From NCBI RefSeq assembly GCF_003610235.1, contig NZ_RAPR01000001.1:6200001-6264000 (forward strand): a stretch of 64,000 bases of DNA, given 5' to 3'. The stretch's first letter is position 1. Every line of letters begins with the position of its first letter. A model generated the notes under the pieces. It was not told the DNA's origin and did not search any database. It saw only the letters and a list, made by a program, of their open reading frames with translations. This DNA comes from Catellatospora citrea. Lineage in GTDB: Bacteria; Actinomycetota; Actinomycetes; Mycobacteriales; Micromonosporaceae. A program made the position numbers and the translations under genes. Positions 7,777 to 16,467 of this stretch are shown one piece after another.

Positions 7777-9461
7777 ATAATCTTGGTCCTATGGGACGAA
7801 TTGCCGACCTGGCTGATCGCTACGTGAACGACTGGGCCTCGCTCAGCCCCATCGGCGCCACCTTTTTCGGTGTCAGTGGATTCGACGACAGGCTGGACGA
7901 CCTCAGCGCCGAGGGTTACGCCGCCGTCGCGGAACTCGATCGCCGCACGCTCGCGCGCCTGCGCGCGATGAGACCGGACAGCGAACGGGAGCTCGTGGCC
8001 AAGGAGGCGATGGTCGAGCGGTTGGCGCTGAACGTCGCCCGGTTCGACGCGGGGGAGACGACCAGCGAACTCAACGTCATCTCCAGTGCGCTGCACGGGA
8101 TCCGGCGAACCTTCGACCTGATGCCCACCGAGAGCGAGGAGGCCGTGGCGAACATCGCCGCGCGGCTCAACGCGGTCCCGGTCGCGCTGGCGCAGTACCG
8201 GGAGACACTGCTGGCATCCGCACAGGCCGGCAAGGTCAGCGCCCGCCGCCAGATCGATGCGATCGCCAGCCACTGCGACATCTGGACCAGTGCCGACGGT
8301 GACGACTACTACCCTGCTCTGGCGCGGCGCATCGAGGCCGACGGCGCGCTGCGTGCCGAGGTGGACCGCGGGGCCGCCGCCGCGAACCGGGCAACCGCCG
8401 CGTTCGCCCGCTTCCTGCGGACCGAGCTGGCCCCGCTCGGGCGGGAGAAGGAGGCCGCCGGGCGCGAGCGCTACGAGCTGGCCTCGCAGTACTTCCTCGG
8501 CGCACAGGTCGACCTGGACGAGACGTACGCCTGGGGCTTCGAGGAGCTGCACCGGCTGGAGACCGAGATGCGGGCCGTGTCCGCGGTCATCGCCGGTCCC
8601 GGCGCCTCCATCGACGAGGCGGTGGCCAAGCTCGACGCCGACCCGAAGTACCGGATCCGGGGCAAGGAGCAGTTCCGCGACTGGATGCAGCAGTTGGCGG
8701 AGAAGGCCATCAGCGATCTGGACGGCACCCACTTCGACATCCCCGAACCCATCCGGCGTATCGAGTGCTGCCTCGCGCCGACCAGCGACGGCATCATCTA
8801 CTACACACGCCCGAGCGAGGACTTCACCCGTCCCGGCCGGATGTGGTGGGCCGTGCCGCAGGGCGTGGACGAGTTCTCCACCTGGCGCGAGGTGAGCGTG
8901 GTCTACCACGAGGGTGTGCCCGGGCACCACCTGCAGATCGGCCAGACGGCGGTCCAGTCGGAGAAGCTCAACCGCTGGCAGCGGCTGCTGAGCGGGACCT
9001 CGGGCCACAAGGAGGGCTGGGCGCTGTACAGCGAGCGGCTCATGGACGACCTCGGTTACCTGGCCGACCCGGCCGACAAGCTGGGCATGCTGGACATGCA
9101 GGCATTCCGGGCAGCCCGCGTCATCGTCGACATCGGCATGCACCTGGAGCTGGAGATCCCGCGGGACAACCCGTTCGGCTTCCACCCGGGTAGGCGCTGG
9201 ACACCCAGACTGGGCTGGGAGTTCCTGCGGGCGCACTGCCGCGTCGGCGACGAGATGCTGCGCGCCGAGCTCGTCCGCTACCTGGGCTGGCCGGGGCAGG
9301 CCCCGTCGTACAAGGTCGGTGAGCGGATCTGGCTGCGGGCCCGCGACGACGCCAAGGCCCGCAAGGGCGCGGCGTTCGATCTGCGCCAGTTCCACTCCGA
9401 AGCGCTCGGCCTCGGCTCGCTCGGCCTGGACCCGCTGCGTACGGCGCTGGCCCGCCTGTGA
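7770..9461 (+). CDS. DUF885-family protein, probable zinc-dependent hydrolase
   Basis: 563 residues of the DUF885 family, mostly helical. The zincin-like motif YHEGVPGHHLQ lies near residue 379, and HKEGWALYSERL follows about 40 residues later and probably supplies the third ligand. DUF885 proteins resemble M3/M32-type carboxypeptidases; the activity here is inferred from the motif. No signal peptide is visible. ATG 7770 overlaps the stop of the CruF-like gene, with a second in-frame ATG at 7791. A strong hairpin lies about 65 bp after the stop, which would close this same-strand group. Confidence 0.85.
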   Translation: MLNNLGPMGRIADLADRYVNDWASLSPIGATFFGVSGFDDRLDDLSAEGYAAVAELDRRTLARLRAMRPDSERELVAKEAMVERLALNVARFDAGETTSELNVISSALHGIRRTFDLMPTESEEAVANIAARLNAVPVALAQYRETLLASAQAGKVSARRQIDAIASHCDIWTSADGDDYYPALARRIEADGALRAEVDRGAAAANRATAAFARFLRTELAPLGREKEAAGRERYELASQYFLGAQVDLDETYAWGFEELHRLETEMRAVSAVIAGPGASIDEAVAKLDADPKYRIRGKEQFRDWMQQLAEKAISDLDGTHFDIPEPIRRIECCLAPTSDGIIYYTRPSEDFTRPGRMWWAVPQGVDEFSTWREVSVVYHEGVPGHHLQIGQTAVQSEKLNRWQRLLSGTSGHKEGWALYSERLMDDLGYLADPADKLGMLDMQAFRAARVIVDIGMHLELEIPRDNPFGFHPGRRWTPRLGWEFLRAHCRVGDEMLRAELVRYLGWPGQAPSYKVGERIWLRARDDAKARKGAAFDLRQFHSEALGLGSLGLDPLRTALARL

Positions 9462-9526
9462 CGGACTCCGGTTCTGGGCAACGGGTTGCGGACTGAGCTG
9501 GCCGAGTCCGAGAAATGAGCGACATC

Positions 9527-9562
9527 GGCCGGATCGGTGGTGAACCCGCTGCCGATCCGGCC
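9527..9562 (+). terminator. Hairpin after the DUF885 gene, candidate terminator
   Basis: Perfect 11-bp inverted repeat GGCCGGATCGG / CCGATCCGGCC with a 14-base loop. There is no T-run after it, which is common in actinobacteria. It separates the metabolic block from the mycosin-like gene starting at 9704. A regulatory hairpin in the leader of that gene is the alternative. Confidence 0.5.
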
Positions 9563-9703
9563 CGTCGTGCTGATCGACGAGCCGTCGCGAGGGTCCGGGG
9601 AATCACACGGACGCGGGTGCACGGCGCCATCCGGACCCGGCGAGGTCGACGCGCCACTCAGTCGCCGCATGATCCCGGCGATCCCGTACTACCGGAGGCT
9701 CCC

Positions 9704-10957
9704 GTGACCATCAACTCAGCGGCGCCAGCGGAGGTGCCGAGCCCCGGCAGCCCCGATCGGGTCACGGGTGGTTCGCGCCGGAGGGTCCGACCCGGGTCGG
9801 GGCGCGTGGTCGTCCTGGTCGTCGGCGTGGCCTGCTTCCTCGCGTCGTCGTCACCCGCTGCGGGCGCGGGCGACCAGCCACCACCGCTCCCGTCCGGCAC
9901 CGACCGCTGCGTCGGCGCGTCGCCGGTCGTCTCGAGCGAGCCGTCCTGGGCGGCGTTGCAGATGGCGCCCTCCCTGGCCTGGCCCCTTGCCCGTGGCAAC
10001 GGCGTTGTCGTGGCTGTCGTCGACAGCGGGGTCAGCTCAGCCGCCCCGGCACTGGCGGGTGCCGTGAAGCAGGGTGCCGACGTGGTCAAAGGCGGCCGGG
10101 CCGACAGCGACTGCCAGGGTCGGGGCACCGCACTGGCCGGAATCGTCGCCGCGCGTCCGGTCAGGGGCTCCGCCGTGGTCGGGATGGCCCCGGAGGCGAC
10201 CGTGCTCCCGGTGCGGATCACCGACGAACGGGGCGGCATTCCTGACGGATCCCTGGCCAAGGGCATCAAAGCCGCGGTCGAGAACGGCGCGCGAGTGATC
10301 CTGGTCGGCACCGGGACGACGAAGCCGGACAGCGACCTGCGCGCGGCTGTCGAGGAGGCCGTGGCGCATGACGTCGTAGTGGTCGCCGCGGCCGGCACCG
10401 AGGCCGAGTCCGGCAAGGCCTGGTACCCGGCGGCGTACGACTCCGTCCTCGCGGTCAGCGGGATGTCCGGTGCCGGCGCGCCGACCGCCACCGGCTCGCG
10501 TGACGCGCGGGTGGACCTCCTCGCCCCGGCCACCGACGTCGTCACGATCGCCCCCGTCGGTGCCGGGCACTATCGCGTCGGCGGCACCGCCGTGGCCGCC
10601 GCGTACGCCGCGGGCACCGCCGCGCTGGTCCGCTCCTACCTGCCCGAGCTGACCCAGGACCAGGTCCGGCAACGGCTGCGGCTGACCGCCGAGCAGCTGC
10701 CCGGCACCGCCGGTCCGGGCACGGGCGGCGCGGGAATGCTGGATCCCTACGCCGCCGTGTCCGCGACCGCGCCCGAGCAGCGGACGCAGCCTGTCGGCTC
10801 CGCGCCGAGGCCGGTGGCGCTGCCCTCCGCGCCACCGGCCGATCCCACCGTCGGTGCGGCGGCGGCCATCGCGGCCGGGATGGCGGTCGCCGCGGGAGTC
10901 GTGTTCGTGGTCGTCTTCACCGTCACCCGAGGGCGTCGCCGTCGGGTGCGGCGCTGA
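9704..10957 (+). CDS. Mycosin-like (MycP) subtilisin pseudoprotease of the T7SS
   Basis: 417 residues from GTG 9704, which has GGAGG five bases upstream; the frame extends back to 9515 without family sequence. Features in order are a membrane/signal segment (VVVLVVGVACFLASSSPAAG, about 25-45), the peptidase S8 domain (about 75-340) and a C-terminal membrane anchor ending in an Arg-rich tail. The Asp is kept (VVAVVDSGVSS, residue 107). The His position is Arg140 (GRGTALAG), the Ser position is Ala296 (GGTAVAAAYAAG), and the oxyanion Asn region reads AAAGTE. Mycosins are core ESX components that cap or stabilise the membrane complex besides their protease role, so a structural function remains possible. 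It overlaps the convergent eccC gene by 35 bp. Confidence 0.85.
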   Translation: MTINSAAPAEVPSPGSPDRVTGGSRRRVRPGSGRVVVLVVGVACFLASSSPAAGAGDQPPPLPSGTDRCVGASPVVSSEPSWAALQMAPSLAWPLARGNGVVVAVVDSGVSSAAPALAGAVKQGADVVKGGRADSDCQGRGTALAGIVAARPVRGSAVVGMAPEATVLPVRITDERGGIPDGSLAKGIKAAVENGARVILVGTGTTKPDSDLRAAVEEAVAHDVVVVAAAGTEAESGKAWYPAAYDSVLAVSGMSGAGAPTATGSRDARVDLLAPATDVVTIAPVGAGHYRVGGTAVAAAYAAGTAALVRSYLPELTQDQVRQRLRLTAEQLPGTAGPGTGGAGMLDPYAAVSATAPEQRTQPVGSAPRPVALPSAPPADPTVGAAAAIAAGMAVAAGVVFVVVFTVTRGRRRRVRR

Positions 10958-13900
10958 CGACCGGTTCGCACCACGCGGTCTGGATCAGGCGGCTGCCCCG
11001 GCGGGTGCACAGCAGCGCCCGGCCGGCCGGCAGGTGGCGGGGTTTCGTACCGCCCATGAGCGGGCCCTCGCTCGGCGGGCACGACAGCGCGATGTCGGGG
11101 CTGTTGGTCTCCTGCAGCCGACGCAGCATCGGATCCATCGACATGCGCATGACATTGACGGCCGCGCGCGTCAGCACGACGTGGAAGCCGATGTCGGCGC
11201 CGTGCGGCAGGAACTGCATCAGCGGTTGCAGCGGGCTCTCCGCCCCAGCCAGCAGATCGTAGTCGTCGACCAGCACGAACAGTCTCGGCCCGGTCCACCA
11301 GTCACGGCGGCGCAGCTGCTCCGGCGTGATGTCGGCGCCCGGCACCCGCTGGCGCAAGCCCGCGACCGCGTCCGCGACGGTCTCCGTCGTCGACTCCCGC
11401 GACACCGAATACCCCAGCCGGTAAGGCGGCGGCACCGAGTCGAACAGCTGACGTCGGTAGTCGACGATCAGGATGCGTGCTTCGGCGGGCGTGTACCTGC
11501 TCATCACGCCATTCGCCACCAGGCGAAGCAGGTTGCTCTTGCCGCTCTCTACATCGCCGAGGACCGTCAGGTGCGCGACGTCGGAGAAGTTGTGCCACAC
11601 CGGTTGCATCCCCTCCTCCTCCAACCCGATCGCGATGCGGACATCCCCCTCCGGCGCGGGCAGGGCCTGCGCGGGCAGCTGGTCCGGCAGCGTACGCACC
11701 TGCGGGGCGCGCGGGCCGTCCCAGAACTCCGACGACATCGCCGCCAGCTCCCGAACACCCTCGGTGAGGGTGGCCGGGTCGCAGTCACCGTCGATACGGG
11801 GCAGGCCGGCCAGGAAGTGCAACTTGTCCATGGTCAGACCACGCCCCGGCAGCTGCGGCACCGTCGCGGCCAGGCGCAGGTCGATCGCCGAGTCCACCGA
11901 GTCGCCGAGCCGCAGCTCCAGCCGCGTGCCGATCTGGTCCCGCATGCCGTGGTGCGCCTCTGACCAGCGTGACGTTGTCATCAGCAGGTGGACCCCGAAG
12001 TTCAGGCCCCGCATCGTGATCTGGCGGATGGCGGTCTCCGCGGCCTCGAACTCGCGCCGCAGCGTGAACCAGCCGTCGATGACCAGGAACACGTCGCCGT
12101 ACGGGTCGTCGATGACCGCCCCGCTCGCCCGCAACTGCCGGTACGAGGCCATGCCGTCGATGCCCAGCGCGGCGAAGCGGCGCTCCCGGGACGCGATGAG
12201 CGACGTCATCTCCGCGACCGTCCGGTTGACCCGGTCGATGTCCAGCCGCCCCGCCACGCTGCCCACGTGCGGCAGCCCCGCGATGGAGGCCAGGGTGCCG
12301 CCGCCGAAGTCCAGGCAGTAGAACTGCACCTGCGTCGGGCTGTGCGTGAGCGCGAGACTGCAGATCAGCGTACGCAGCAGCGTGCTCTTGCCGCTCTGCG
12401 GACCGCCGGCGATGCCCACGTGCCCGCCGACGCCCGACAGATCCACCGTGAGCAGGTCGCGGGCCTGCTCGAACGGCTTGTCGATGAAACCGACCGGGGC
12501 GACCAGGCGCCCGGTGCCGACCCAGCCCGATGCCGACAGCCCGCGCTCGGGGTGCGGCGCCAGCGCCGGGAGCAGGTGGTCCAGCGTCGGTGGCGTGCCC
12601 AACGGGGGCAGCCACACCTGGTGGGCGGGCGGGCCCTTGTCGACCAGCTGCTCGAGCACCACATTCATCACGCTGATCCGCGGGGCGTCCTCGGCCGGCG
12701 GCTCCGGGGACGCGTCGCGAGGCTCCTCTTCGAGATCCTGGTCGCGGTGCGGCAGGTAGTCCAGCACGTACGGCACGACCTGCCGCTGCACGACCTCCTG
12801 GGCGACCCGCACCACCTTGGCCCGGTACACCCCGGACACGTAGGCGGCCTTGAACCGCACCAGGGTGGACACGTCGGTGCGCAGGTAGCCGTTGCCCGGT
12901 GACGGCGGTAGTTCGTACGCGTCGGGCACGCCGATCACCGAGCGCGACTCCATCGCGGAGAACGTCCGCAGGCCGATGCGGTAGGACAGGTGGGACTCGA
13001 GCTGGCCGATCCGGCCGTCGTCGACCCGCTGGCTGGCCAGCAGCAGGTGCACCGCCAGCGAGCGGCCCAGCCGGCCGATCATCACGAACAGGTCCATGAA
13101 GTCACGGTGCGCGGCCAGCAGCTCGCTGAACTCGTCCACCACGATGAACAGCGTCGGCAGCGGGTCCAGCGGCGCGCCCTGCGTGCGGGCGCGCTCGTAT
13201 TCCAGCACGGACGTGTACCCGCCGGACTTGCGCAGCAGCTCCTGCCGGCGGACCAGTTCGCCGTTGATGGCGTCACGCATCCGGCCGACCAGGGCGGCCT
13301 CGTCGGCGAGGTTCGTGATGACCGCGGAGGTGTGCGGAAGCTGGTCGAGACCGAGGAACGTGGCGCCGCCCTTGAAGTCGACGAGGATGAAGTTCAGCGT
13401 CTCCGACGAATGCGTCACCGCCAGGGCCAGCACCAGGGTGCGCAGCAGTTCGCTCTTGCCCGAGCCGGTGGCCCCGATCAGGATGCCGTGCGGGCCCATG
13501 CCGCCGAGCGCGGACTCCTTCAGGTCCAGCTCGACCGGAAGGCCGCTGGCGTCGATGCCGATCGGCACCCGGAGCCGGTCGGCCGTGGCGCGCGGTGCCC
13601 AGGACGCCTCGAGGTCGATCTCCCGCACGTCGGCGATACCGAGCAGGCTGGACAGGTCGAAGTCCATGCTCATGGGCTCGCCGGACATCTCGCTCATCCC
13701 TCCGCCCAGCCGATAGGGCGACAACACCCGGGCCAGGGCGCCGGCGGCCGCGACGCCCAGCAGGTCTGGGGTGGCGAGCCTGGTGCGGACCTGCTGGCCC
13801 AACCGGTCGTGACTGACCATGGCCAGCTCGTCGCGGGTGACCTCCAGCAGTAGCGTGGCCTTGTTGGCCGGCCCGGGAGACGCCGCCAGGTCGACCAGGA

Positions 13901-14915
13901 CCGCGTTGCGGTAGCCGGACGTCGCGGCACGGGCCGCCGCGGGCATCCGTCCGCCGTCGCGCACGATCACCACGTACGGCTCGTCCCGGCTGGCGGTGAC
14001 ATCGGGCTCATACCGCGGTCGGGCTGTGAACGCCTCACCCAGCAGCGTCTCCAGAGCCTCGATGCTGTCGGCGACCAGCCGCCGCGCCCCGGCGGAGTCC
14101 TGCTCGGTGGAGTGCTGGGCGTGCGGCAGCCACTTGGCCCACTCCCACGCCTGCCTGCCTTCCGCGTCCACACAGAGCGCCACCTGCACCTCCTCGGGTG
14201 CATGCAGCGCGACCACCTGGCCGAGCACCGCACGCACGAACGCCCGGACGGTGTCGGCATCCCCGGTGACGTGGATCTGGGCGAACCCAGGCAGGAACAT
14301 GGCCACCGGCTGATCGCTGATGGAGGTGTACGCCCTGATGAAACGGCGTAGTGACTTCGCGGAAATCGGCTCCAGGTCTTCGATCGGCTTGGTCTGCAGC
14401 GGCGAGATCGGCACGGCCATCCGCTGCTGACCGGTCCCGGCCCGCAGCTCCAGGAAATCCGGGTGGGCGGGCCGCCGCTCCCATCGCCGCGTGGTCATCG
14501 CCACCGACCAGAGCCCTGCGGGAGCCGGATGGCGCCAGGCGCTGGCGGCCTGCTGCGCGGCGACGAACTTGCGCGCCTTGCGCCGGTGCTGGGCCAGGTA
14601 GCGTAGGTAGTCGCGGCGGTCGTCGGTGAGCCGGCGCTTGCGGTCGCCGCCGCCGAACGCCATCTGTCCGATGATCATGCCGGCCATGGCCACGATGGTG
14701 AGACCGGAGACGAGCCACGCCAGCGGGCCTCTCCCGCCGACCACCGTCAACGTGATGACCCCGGACAGCAGCATCGCCGGCAGGAAGTTCATCATCTGGC
14801 GCATCACGTTGCGCTGCGGGTCCGGAAGGGTCGGCGGCTCCTGCAGGCTGATCTCGCCGCTGGGCATCTCCGGCCCGTTTCGCCTGGCCGGACGCCGGAA
14901 CAGCACTGTACTCAT
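10923..14915 (-). CDS. eccC: EccC, FtsK/SpoIIIE-type ATPase of type VII secretion
   Basis: 1330 residues with two N-terminal membrane segments (about 40-85) and three FtsK/SpoIIIE ATPase domains, giving a single-chain EccC. Domain 1 has Walker A GATGSGKSE (about 480) and Walker B FIVVDEFSEL (about 588). Domain 2 has GGPQSGKSTL (about 837) with VIDGW. Domain 3 has GDVESGKSNL (about 1118) with LVDDYD. The Gly after the Walker B Asp in domain 2 is usual for EccC. The protein recognises Esx substrates and powers export. ATG 14915 is set by GGAGGGAG about eight bases upstream; the frame runs further back, antisense to eccD, and that part is spurious. It is transcribed divergently from eccD, which is unusual because ecc genes are often co-directional. 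Confidence 0.95.
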   Translation of the reverse strand: MSTVLFRRPARRNGPEMPSGEISLQEPPTLPDPQRNVMRQMMNFLPAMLLSGVITLTVVGGRGPLAWLVSGLTIVAMAGMIIGQMAFGGGDRKRRLTDDRRDYLRYLAQHRRKARKFVAAQQAASAWRHPAPAGLWSVAMTTRRWERRPAHPDFLELRAGTGQQRMAVPISPLQTKPIEDLEPISAKSLRRFIRAYTSISDQPVAMFLPGFAQIHVTGDADTVRAFVRAVLGQVVALHAPEEVQVALCVDAEGRQAWEWAKWLPHAQHSTEQDSAGARRLVADSIEALETLLGEAFTARPRYEPDVTASRDEPYVVIVRDGGRMPAAARAATSGYRNAVLVDLAASPGPANKATLLLEVTRDELAMVSHDRLGQQVRTRLATPDLLGVAAAGALARVLSPYRLGGGMSEMSGEPMSMDFDLSSLLGIADVREIDLEASWAPRATADRLRVPIGIDASGLPVELDLKESALGGMGPHGILIGATGSGKSELLRTLVLALAVTHSSETLNFILVDFKGGATFLGLDQLPHTSAVITNLADEAALVGRMRDAINGELVRRQELLRKSGGYTSVLEYERARTQGAPLDPLPTLFIVVDEFSELLAAHRDFMDLFVMIGRLGRSLAVHLLLASQRVDDGRIGQLESHLSYRIGLRTFSAMESRSVIGVPDAYELPPSPGNGYLRTDVSTLVRFKAAYVSGVYRAKVVRVAQEVVQRQVVPYVLDYLPHRDQDLEEEPRDASPEPPAEDAPRISVMNVVLEQLVDKGPPAHQVWLPPLGTPPTLDHLLPALAPHPERGLSASGWVGTGRLVAPVGFIDKPFEQARDLLTVDLSGVGGHVGIAGGPQSGKSTLLRTLICSLALTHSPTQVQFYCLDFGGGTLASIAGLPHVGSVAGRLDIDRVNRTVAEMTSLIASRERRFAALGIDGMASYRQLRASGAVIDDPYGDVFLVIDGWFTLRREFEAAETAIRQITMRGLNFGVHLLMTTSRWSEAHHGMRDQIGTRLELRLGDSVDSAIDLRLAATVPQLPGRGLTMDKLHFLAGLPRIDGDCDPATLTEGVRELAAMSSEFWDGPRAPQVRTLPDQLPAQALPAPEGDVRIAIGLEEEGMQPVWHNFSDVAHLTVLGDVESGKSNLLRLVANGVMSRYTPAEARILIVDYRRQLFDSVPPPYRLGYSVSRESTTETVADAVAGLRQRVPGADITPEQLRRRDWWTGPRLFVLVDDYDLLAGAESPLQPLMQFLPHGADIGFHVVLTRAAVNVMRMSMDPMLRRLQETNSPDIALSCPPSEGPLMGGTKPRHLPAGRALLCTRRGSRLIQTAWCEPVVSAAPDGDALG

Positions 14916-14930
14916 GAAGTGACTCCCTCC

Positions 14931-14975
14931 CACGCCGGACACGGCCACGCGCGTCGCGTGTCCACACCCGGCGTG
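14931..14975. promoter_or_regulatory. Large imperfect inverted repeat in the eccC/eccD divergent gap
   Basis: CACGCCGGACAC pairs with GTGTCC and CCGGCGTG, leaving a 4-base bulge. The repeat sits immediately upstream of the eccC ribosome-binding site in the 154-bp gap between eccC and eccD. It could form a leader hairpin on the eccC transcript or be an operator for both genes. No clear -10/-35 boxes are visible. Confidence 0.4.
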
Positions 14976-15069
14976 CAGTACAACGGCTCGCGACCCCGCC
15001 CGGCTCAACCGCGAGGAAAAAGGACCGTACGGCGCTGAACCCCGCTGGCTGGTATTCGTAGTAGAGGAC

Positions 15070-16461
15070 GTGAGCGTCACTACGGCTGGAGAGATGTGCA
15101 GGCTCGTCGTATGCGGGCCGGACCGCCGGATCGAAGTCGCCGTGCCCTCACAGGTCCTGATCGCCGACCTGCTGCCGGTGCTGCTGCAGCATTTGGGCGG
15201 CGGTCTGGCGGACACCGGGCTGGACCACGGTGGATGGGTCCTGCAGCGCCTGGGCGGGCCGCCGCTGGACGACGAGGCCAGCGCTTCCTCCCTCGGCCTG
15301 CACGACGGTGACGTCGTATACCTGCGTCCTCGCGAGTCCGCGCTGGCAGTGGTCCACTTCGACGACCTGATAGACGGCATCGCCACCGGTGTCCGGCAGC
15401 GTTCGGGCGTGTGGCAGCCGCAGATGGCCCGCTGGGTGGCATTCGCCCTGCTCGCCGTGGTCTTCTGCATCGGCCTGCTGGCGCTGGCGCAGTCCGGGCC
15501 GGTCCTGCCCCGGGCGATGGTGGCCGGCGGGATCGCCGCCGTCACGCTGGTTGCGGCATACACCGCCACCTCGCTGACCGCGGACCGATGGTTCGGATTG
15601 CTGTTCGCGCTGGCAGCGATCATGTACGCCGGACTCGCCGGCGCCCTCGCGCCCGCCCCGGACCAGCCGACCGGCCCGCTGAGCGGGCCGCAGCTGTTCT
15701 GCGGCGCCGTTGCCGCGCTGGCCGTCGCCGCGCTGGCCGCGCTGCTGGTCGGCTGGGCCGGGCGGTTCTTCGCCGCGCTACTGGCCACTTCGCTCGTCGC
15801 CGTGACGGCGTGGGCGCTCGTTGCCTTCGTCCCGCTGACCGTGCGGCAGGCCGCTGGCGTGGTCGCCGTCGCCGTCACCGTCGCGATGACGGTCGTTCCC
15901 ACGCTGGCCTTCCGCCTGGCCGGGCTCCGCCTGGCCCCGCTGCCCACCGAACCCGAGCACCTGCAGCAGGACATCGACCCGGAGCCCAGCGCCAAGGTGC
16001 TGCAGGGCGCCGCACGCACCGACGCCTACATGACCGCCCTGCACACCGGGCTCGCCATTCCCGCAGCCGCGTTCCTGGTGCTGCTCGGCAGCGGCGCCGG
16101 CTGGGCGCCGCTGACGTTGACGGCCTCGGTCGCCCTGGTACGCATGCTCGCCTGCCGTCCGATGAACAGCCTGTGGCACCGCATGGCGTTGGCACTGCCA
16201 GCAATCGCCGGGCTCAGCGCGGTCGCGCTGAGCCTGCTGACCGCGGCCGACCCCGGCCTGCGGGCGGGACTGGTCGGCCTGCTGGTCGCGTTCGCCTCGC
16301 CGCTGCTGTTCGTGCTCGCCCGCAAACTGCCGGGCCGACGGATCATGCCGTACTGGGGTCAGGCCGCCGACGTGGCGCAGACCATGACCACGGTGGCGAT
16401 GTTCCCCCTCCTGCTGGCCGTGCTCGACGTGTACGGCTCCGTCCGGGCCTTGTGGGGCTGA
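15070..16461 (+). CDS. eccD: EccD, membrane channel component of type VII secretion
   Basis: 463 residues. The N-terminal 90 or so residues form the ubiquitin-like domain of EccD (VTTAGEMCRLVVCGPDRRIE through LHDGDVVYLRPRE). About eleven membrane helices follow, with the periplasm/cytoplasm break near residue 305. EccD dimers line the ESX inner-membrane pore together with EccB, EccC and EccE. GTG 15070 has a close AGAGGA; ATG 15094 is an alternative. The eccB start follows six bases after the stop, so the two are co-transcribed. Confidence 0.92.
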   Translation: MSVTTAGEMCRLVVCGPDRRIEVAVPSQVLIADLLPVLLQHLGGGLADTGLDHGGWVLQRLGGPPLDDEASASSLGLHDGDVVYLRPRESALAVVHFDDLIDGIATGVRQRSGVWQPQMARWVAFALLAVVFCIGLLALAQSGPVLPRAMVAGGIAAVTLVAAYTATSLTADRWFGLLFALAAIMYAGLAGALAPAPDQPTGPLSGPQLFCGAVAALAVAALAALLVGWAGRFFAALLATSLVAVTAWALVAFVPLTVRQAAGVVAVAVTVAMTVVPTLAFRLAGLRLAPLPTEPEHLQQDIDPEPSAKVLQGAARTDAYMTALHTGLAIPAAAFLVLLGSGAGWAPLTLTASVALVRMLACRPMNSLWHRMALALPAIAGLSAVALSLLTAADPGLRAGLVGLLVAFASPLLFVLARKLPGRRIMPYWGQAADVAQTMTTVAMFPLLLAVLDVYGSVRALWG

Positions 16462-16467
16462 GCCGAC

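Noticed and set aside
7773..9395. 540-codon minus-strand frame antisense to the DUF885 gene
   Set aside because: A consequence of high GC in the opposite frame. The plus strand carries a full family match with its zinc motif, and the antisense protein has no recognisable sequence.
10923..14915. Gly after the Walker B Asp in the second ATPase domain of EccC as a sign of inactivation
   Set aside because: VIDGW at this place is usual in the second domain of EccC proteins, so it is not a peculiarity of this copy.
14916..16019. N-terminal extension of the eccC frame to a start at 16019
   Set aside because: It lies antisense to eccD, has Ser/Ala/Arg-rich noise sequence, and a strong ribosome site marks the ATG at 14915.
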